Origin: JAZSNA01 sp045536135
Lineage (GTDB): Bacteria; Pseudomonadota; Alphaproteobacteria; CAAHEQ01; UBA3637
Assembly: GCA_045536135.1 (NCBI GenBank)
Contig: JAZSNA010000002.1
Coordinates: 1-8,094, forward strand
Reading direction: 5' to 3'
Length of the DNA: 8,094 nucleotides
Below, piece after piece: positions 5,343-8,094 of this stretch. Within the stretch, counting starts at the first letter, position 1. Every line of letters begins with the position of its first letter. Under the pieces are notes generated by a model, which searched no databases, had not been told where the DNA came from, and saw only the letters and a program-made list of their open reading frames with translations. A program made the position numbers and the translations under genes.

Positions 5343-6401
5343 ATTATATAATTTATTTATTTTATCAATATAATATTGTAAATCAAATACTTCGATTTTC
5401 TTCTTAAAATCATTAATTTTTTGATGATAATTATGAATATCGATTAAATGAGAGTTGTTTTTAATATAATCAATTTGAAGAGAGTTAATTTTTTGATGAT
5501 AATGTGTTAAGTCTTTATAATTCGCAATATCAAATACAAAGTCTTCGTCATAAAGCCAATAAATTTTAATATTCGGATATAATGATGCTTTTTCAATTAA
5601 GTATTTATAAGGAGACATTTTACAATCGAAATCAGAAAAATCATCAGCCCAATAAAGAGCACTATATGGTGGTATAATCAAGTGAAATTGGGTATTTTTA
5701 TTCCCCCAAGAAGAAAGTGTAGTATCAATTCCGTTTATATAATTTTTTAAATTCGGATCGCAAGATTTTTCGGTTGACAATAGTTGATGAAAAGCATCTT
5801 GAATTTGAGAATTATTATGAAATTTAATCCAGTTATCAAAACCGCCAAAACGTTGGTAATTGCTTTTATCATCCGCCCAAGAATTCGGTTTATCAAGATT
5901 TTTATCTTTTAAATGACATATATCAAAAAGAGCACACCTGAAGGATTTTGTTGTTAGATAAATTTTCCATTTAGTTTTAAAATCATGATCATATAATTTG
6001 GGTTCAAATGTATTTTCGAAATAGGTATACCAATTATGATCGGCGGATATTATAATATTTTTTATTTTTTTATGAGATAAGGCAAGGTTAATAATTTTAA
6101 GACGTTCATACCATCTAGCGCCGGAAAAGGATAAATTAACCCATTTCCCACCAAACTTTTCTGCAACCTCTAAAGCAGAAGTATTTTCAAGCATAGAAGA
6201 ACCAAGGATAAAATTATCAAAATCTTCATATTTGATGATTCCATAATCTGCAACCCGAAGATTATCATATATCTTGTCTTTATGGAAACGTTGTTTATGA
6301 AACAATGTATATGGATCATGAATATAAATAGTCACAGGAATAAAAAGTGATAATAAAAAAATAAATACGATGAAAAAAAATAAAGCTTTTTTGTAATACA
6401 T
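5337..6401 (-). CDS. Membrane-anchored SGNH-like protein, MBOAT partner
   Basis: The 354-residue protein starts with a short basic stretch and one hydrophobic segment (about 6-26) followed by a large polar domain, so it is probably anchored in the inner membrane facing the periplasm. FILGSSM (64-70) resembles the SGNH block I serine motif, SFSGA (91-95) could supply the oxyanion glycine, and DLTH (297-300) gives the DxxH Asp/His pair near the C terminus. The same logic is found in DltD and AlgJ/AlgX-type proteins encoded beside MBOAT acyltransferases, but overall similarity to a named family is not recognised. The inferred role is transfer of acyl groups, probably acetyl, to a surface polymer. 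It lies 7 bases after the MBOAT gene; its AGGTGA ribosome-binding site (6405-6410) overlaps that gene's stop, indicating coupled translation. The C terminus (about 301-354) is rich in Lys, Asn, Ile and Tyr and contains YHQKIN twice. Very AT-rich. Confidence 0.75.
   Translation of the reverse strand: MYYKKALFFFIVFIFLLSLFIPVTIYIHDPYTLFHKQRFHKDKIYDNLRVADYGIIKYEDFDNFILGSSMLENTSALEVAEKFGGKWVNLSFSGARWYERLKIINLALSHKKIKNIIISADHNWYTYFENTFEPKLYDHDFKTKWKIYLTTKSFRCALFDICHLKDKNLDKPNSWADDKSNYQRFGGFDNWIKFHNNSQIQDAFHQLLSTEKSCDPNLKNYINGIDTTLSSWGNKNTQFHLIIPPYSALYWADDFSDFDCKMSPYKYLIEKASLYPNIKIYWLYDEDFVFDIANYKDLTHYHQKINSLQIDYIKNNSHLIDIHNYHQKINDFKKKIEVFDLQYYIDKINKLYNK
5413..5503 (-). repeat. 19-bp perfect direct repeat inside the SGNH-like gene
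   Basis: TTAATTTTTTGATGATAAT occurs at 5413-5431 and 5485-5503, exactly 72 bases (24 codons) apart and in the same frame. It encodes the YHQKIN hexapeptide at residues 301-306 and 325-330. The flanking residues of the two copies are not alike, so this is either an old duplication of which only the core remains, or chance helped by AT-rich codons. Confidence 0.6.
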
Positions 6402-6408
6402 AATTCAC

Positions 6409-7848
6409 CTAAAAGTTAAAATAGATAAATTCCGTATAGGGAATAATAATAATTTTGACCAATAAAATCAAAAGCGTCAAAGCAGTAACTAATCCCCATA
6501 AAACGGATTGTTTTGTTGAATTGATACGAATTTTTTTGATAATTGAAAGAGAGTTTGGTAAAACAAGACAGAATACAAGAACGATAATTAATTTAATCAA
6601 AGAATCTGAATGTGTATTAAATCCGTTTAAATAATACTTTGCAGAAAATGCGGGCAAATTTTTTAAAGAATTAAAATTAAACATAGCTTTAATGACTTTT
6701 ATGGCATCATTAAAACTTTTAGCTCTGAAAAATATCCAAGTGATATTAATAAAGTTAAATGTAATAAACCATGCTATCCACTTATTTAATGATTTGCCTG
6801 TTTTATGCCATAATCTCCAAAAGATATTCGCTAAACCATGTAAAGCACCCCATACGACAAAAGTCCAAGCCGCTCCGTGCCATAATCCACCAATTAAAAA
6901 GACTAAGAAAACATTCGCCAAAGAACGTAGATATCCCTTTCGATTTCCTCCAAGCGGAATATATAAATAATCTCGTAAAAATCGAGAAAGTGTAATATGC
7001 CATCTTCGCCAAAAGTCTTGAATGTTTAATGCTTTATAAGGGCTATTAAAATTAATAGGTAAGGTTATATTAAACATTTTGGCTAGCCCCATCGCCATAT
7101 CGCAATAACCACTAAAATCAAAATAAATTTGGATAGTGTAAGATAAAGAAGTAAACCATCCACCAATCATAGTTAAATTACTTATTTTATCAAAACCAAG
7201 AGAGGCATAATTCGCAAAATAATCAGCGATAATGACTTTTTTAAATAAACCGATTAAAAACAGACAGAGACCCATAAATATATGACGATAATTTTTTATC
7301 CAATTTCGAGTATTGGTAAATTGAGGAATTATTTCATAATGAGCAACAATCGGACCAGCAATTAGTTGTGGAAAAAATGTAACAAACAGAGAATAATTTA
7401 AAAAATCATATTTTTTTGTTAATCCTTTATAACTATCGCACAAATATCCGATTTGTTGAAAAGTGAAAAAGGATATAGCTAATGGCAAAGCAATATTTTG
7501 GTTTTTAATTGTTAATCCATATAAAACATTTAAATTGTCAATAATAAAATTTGTATATTTAAAATAAGCTAAAAGTAAAATATTGGCAATTATACCAAAG
7601 ATTAAAAAAGCTTTTTTGTTCAAATGGCAATTTTTTTTTGATAAAATTGTTCCGATTGAAAAATTAAAACACATCGAAAATAAAAGTAAGGGTAAATAGT
7701 AAATATAACCAAAAGAATAAAAATAACATGAAGCGATAATAAGCCAAATTTTTGCACCTGTGATAAGTCTTAAACGAATCAACCAATAATACACAAAAAT
7801 GACTGATGGAAAGAAACCGATTATAAAAGAAAGTGAATTAAATAACAT
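6409..7848 (-). CDS. MBOAT family membrane-bound O-acyltransferase (AlgI/DltB-like)
   Basis: MBOAT proteins of this type take an acyl group from a cytoplasmic donor and pass it across the membrane for O-acylation of exported polymers, such as alginate (AlgI), teichoic acid (DltB) or peptidoglycan (PatA). The 479-residue protein is strongly hydrophobic with about ten or more membrane segments. Motifs in order are MLFNSLSF at the start, LPLAISFFTFQQIGYLCDSY (121-140), FFPQLIAGPI (158-167), DFSGYCDMAMGLA (244-256), DFWRRWHITLSRFLRDYLYIP (278-298, one block), LGGNR (299-303) and GGLWHGAAWTFVVWGALHG (320-338). His324 in WHGA corresponds to the family's essential histidine, with conserved His284 upstream. 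The C terminus EFIYFNF resembles the usual ending. It is first in a minus-strand operon with the SGNH-like gene. A good promoter lies just upstream (7883-7911), but the ribosome-binding site (TAAGA) is weak. AlgI-like is the best description; the substrate is unknown. Confidence 0.93.
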   Translation of the reverse strand: MLFNSLSFIIGFFPSVIFVYYWLIRLRLITGAKIWLIIASCYFYSFGYIYYLPLLLFSMCFNFSIGTILSKKNCHLNKKAFLIFGIIANILLLAYFKYTNFIIDNLNVLYGLTIKNQNIALPLAISFFTFQQIGYLCDSYKGLTKKYDFLNYSLFVTFFPQLIAGPIVAHYEIIPQFTNTRNWIKNYRHIFMGLCLFLIGLFKKVIIADYFANYASLGFDKISNLTMIGGWFTSLSYTIQIYFDFSGYCDMAMGLAKMFNITLPINFNSPYKALNIQDFWRRWHITLSRFLRDYLYIPLGGNRKGYLRSLANVFLVFLIGGLWHGAAWTFVVWGALHGLANIFWRLWHKTGKSLNKWIAWFITFNFINITWIFFRAKSFNDAIKVIKAMFNFNSLKNLPAFSAKYYLNGFNTHSDSLIKLIIVLVFCLVLPNSLSIIKKIRINSTKQSVLWGLVTALTLLILLVKIIIIPYTEFIYFNF

Positions 7849-7882
7849 ATTATCTTAAATACCCAGAAATACTATGGGATGC

Positions 7883-7911
7883 AGTATAAAAAAAACTATG
7901 TTTTTTTGCAA
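7883..7911 (-). promoter_or_regulatory. Promoter of the MBOAT/SGNH operon
   Basis: Read on the minus strand, TTGCAA (7911-7906) is followed after 17 bases by TATACT (7888-7883), five of six matches to the -10 consensus. Transcription would start near 7876, giving a leader of about 28 nt before the ATG at 7848. A short inverted pair (CCCA 7862-7865, TGGG 7875-7878) sits at the predicted start and could be an operator, though it is only 4 bp. Confidence 0.55.
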
Positions 7912-7968
7912 GCACTTTTTTCATGGTTTAAATATTTTTTTCTTTTGCTTTATTGTTATTTTTTTCAC

Positions 7969-7993
7969 TTTTTGATTTTTTAAATATCAAAAA
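7969..7993. repeat. AT-rich inverted repeat between divergent promoters
   Basis: TTTTTGAT (7969-7976) and ATCAAAAA (7986-7993) are perfect 8-base arms around 9 bases. The repeat lies about 58 bases upstream of the minus-strand promoter and 55 bases upstream of the plus-strand promoter at 8048. It could be a protein-binding operator. The rest of 7849-8094 is A/T-tract DNA with no ORF or RNA gene I can support. Confidence 0.35.
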
Positions 7994-8047
7994 AAATGTT
8001 TTTTGGGGGTATTTCGCAAAATAAAAAAGAGATATATAAAAAAAGAC

Positions 8048-8076
8048 TTGTCAAAATACATTTTTATTGATAAAAT
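8048..8076 (+). promoter_or_regulatory. Near-consensus promoter pointing out of the right end
   Basis: TTGTCA (8048-8053, five of six to consensus) is separated by 17 bases from TAAAAT (8071-8076, five of six). Transcription would start near 8083 and run rightward into a gene outside the window. No start codon preceded by a ribosome-binding site is visible in the last 18 bases. Confidence 0.6.
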
Positions 8077-8094
8077 AAGAATGTATTTTTTAAT

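Noticed and set aside
6692..6995. Plus-strand ORFs of 74-92 codons inside the MBOAT gene
   Set aside because: They lie opposite the conserved MBOAT motifs, lack ribosome-binding sites and encode no recognisable protein.

Overview
The window looks like a piece of a low-GC, Gram-negative chromosome, most likely from an alphaproteobacterium. The evidence is the uninterrupted ffh-rpsP-rimM-trmD-rplS run, the Arg-bearing G4 motif of Ffh (TRIDGD), the long Lys/Glu/Ala tail on ribosomal protein S16 and the MltG lytic transglycosylase. The standard genetic code applies, with TGA used as a stop. The AT-rich sequence and the secreted cysteine-rich repeat protein would suit a host-associated lineage, such as the low-GC gut alphaproteobacteria, but that placement is inference.

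Left end (1-948): the 3' end of a gene for an extracytoplasmic cysteine-rich repeat protein, closed by a strong intrinsic terminator. A 277-base gap follows. It holds a good sigma70-type promoter (820-848) and a leader with two hairpins and a T7 tract just before ffh.

Middle (949-5331): a tightly packed plus-strand operon for making proteins and moving them to the membrane. It encodes Ffh (SRP GTPase), S16, RimM (30S maturation, binds S19), TrmD (tRNA m1G37 methylase) and L19. Spacing is short or overlapping: 22 nt, 8 nt, an 11-nt overlap and a 4-nt ATGA overlap. After rplS comes a 42-nt gap with a perfect 7-bp hairpin and a 13-codon mini-ORF, then mltG, whose product trims nascent peptidoglycan strands. 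mltG has no visible Shine-Dalgarno site, so its translation may depend on ribosomes arriving from rplS.

Right part (5337-7848, minus strand): a two-gene operon facing the core operon tail to tail across only 5 nt. It is markedly more AT-rich. The first gene encodes an AlgI/DltB-type MBOAT membrane O-acyltransferase. The second encodes a membrane-anchored periplasmic protein with SGNH-hydrolase-like signatures (GSSM near the N terminus, DxxH near the C terminus). Together they resemble systems in which an MBOAT protein moves acyl groups, usually acetyl, across the membrane and an SGNH partner attaches them to a polysaccharide or cell-wall polymer. The acceptor cannot be read from this window.

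Right end (7849-8094): a very AT-rich divergent intergenic region. It has a clear promoter for the acyltransferase operon (minus strand), an AT-rich inverted repeat, and a near-consensus plus-strand promoter aimed at a gene beyond the window. I saw no tRNA, rRNA, insertion sequence, CRISPR array or phage gene. The most unusual items are the cysteine-rich repeat protein, the ffh leader, the rplS-mltG junction and the MBOAT/SGNH pair.
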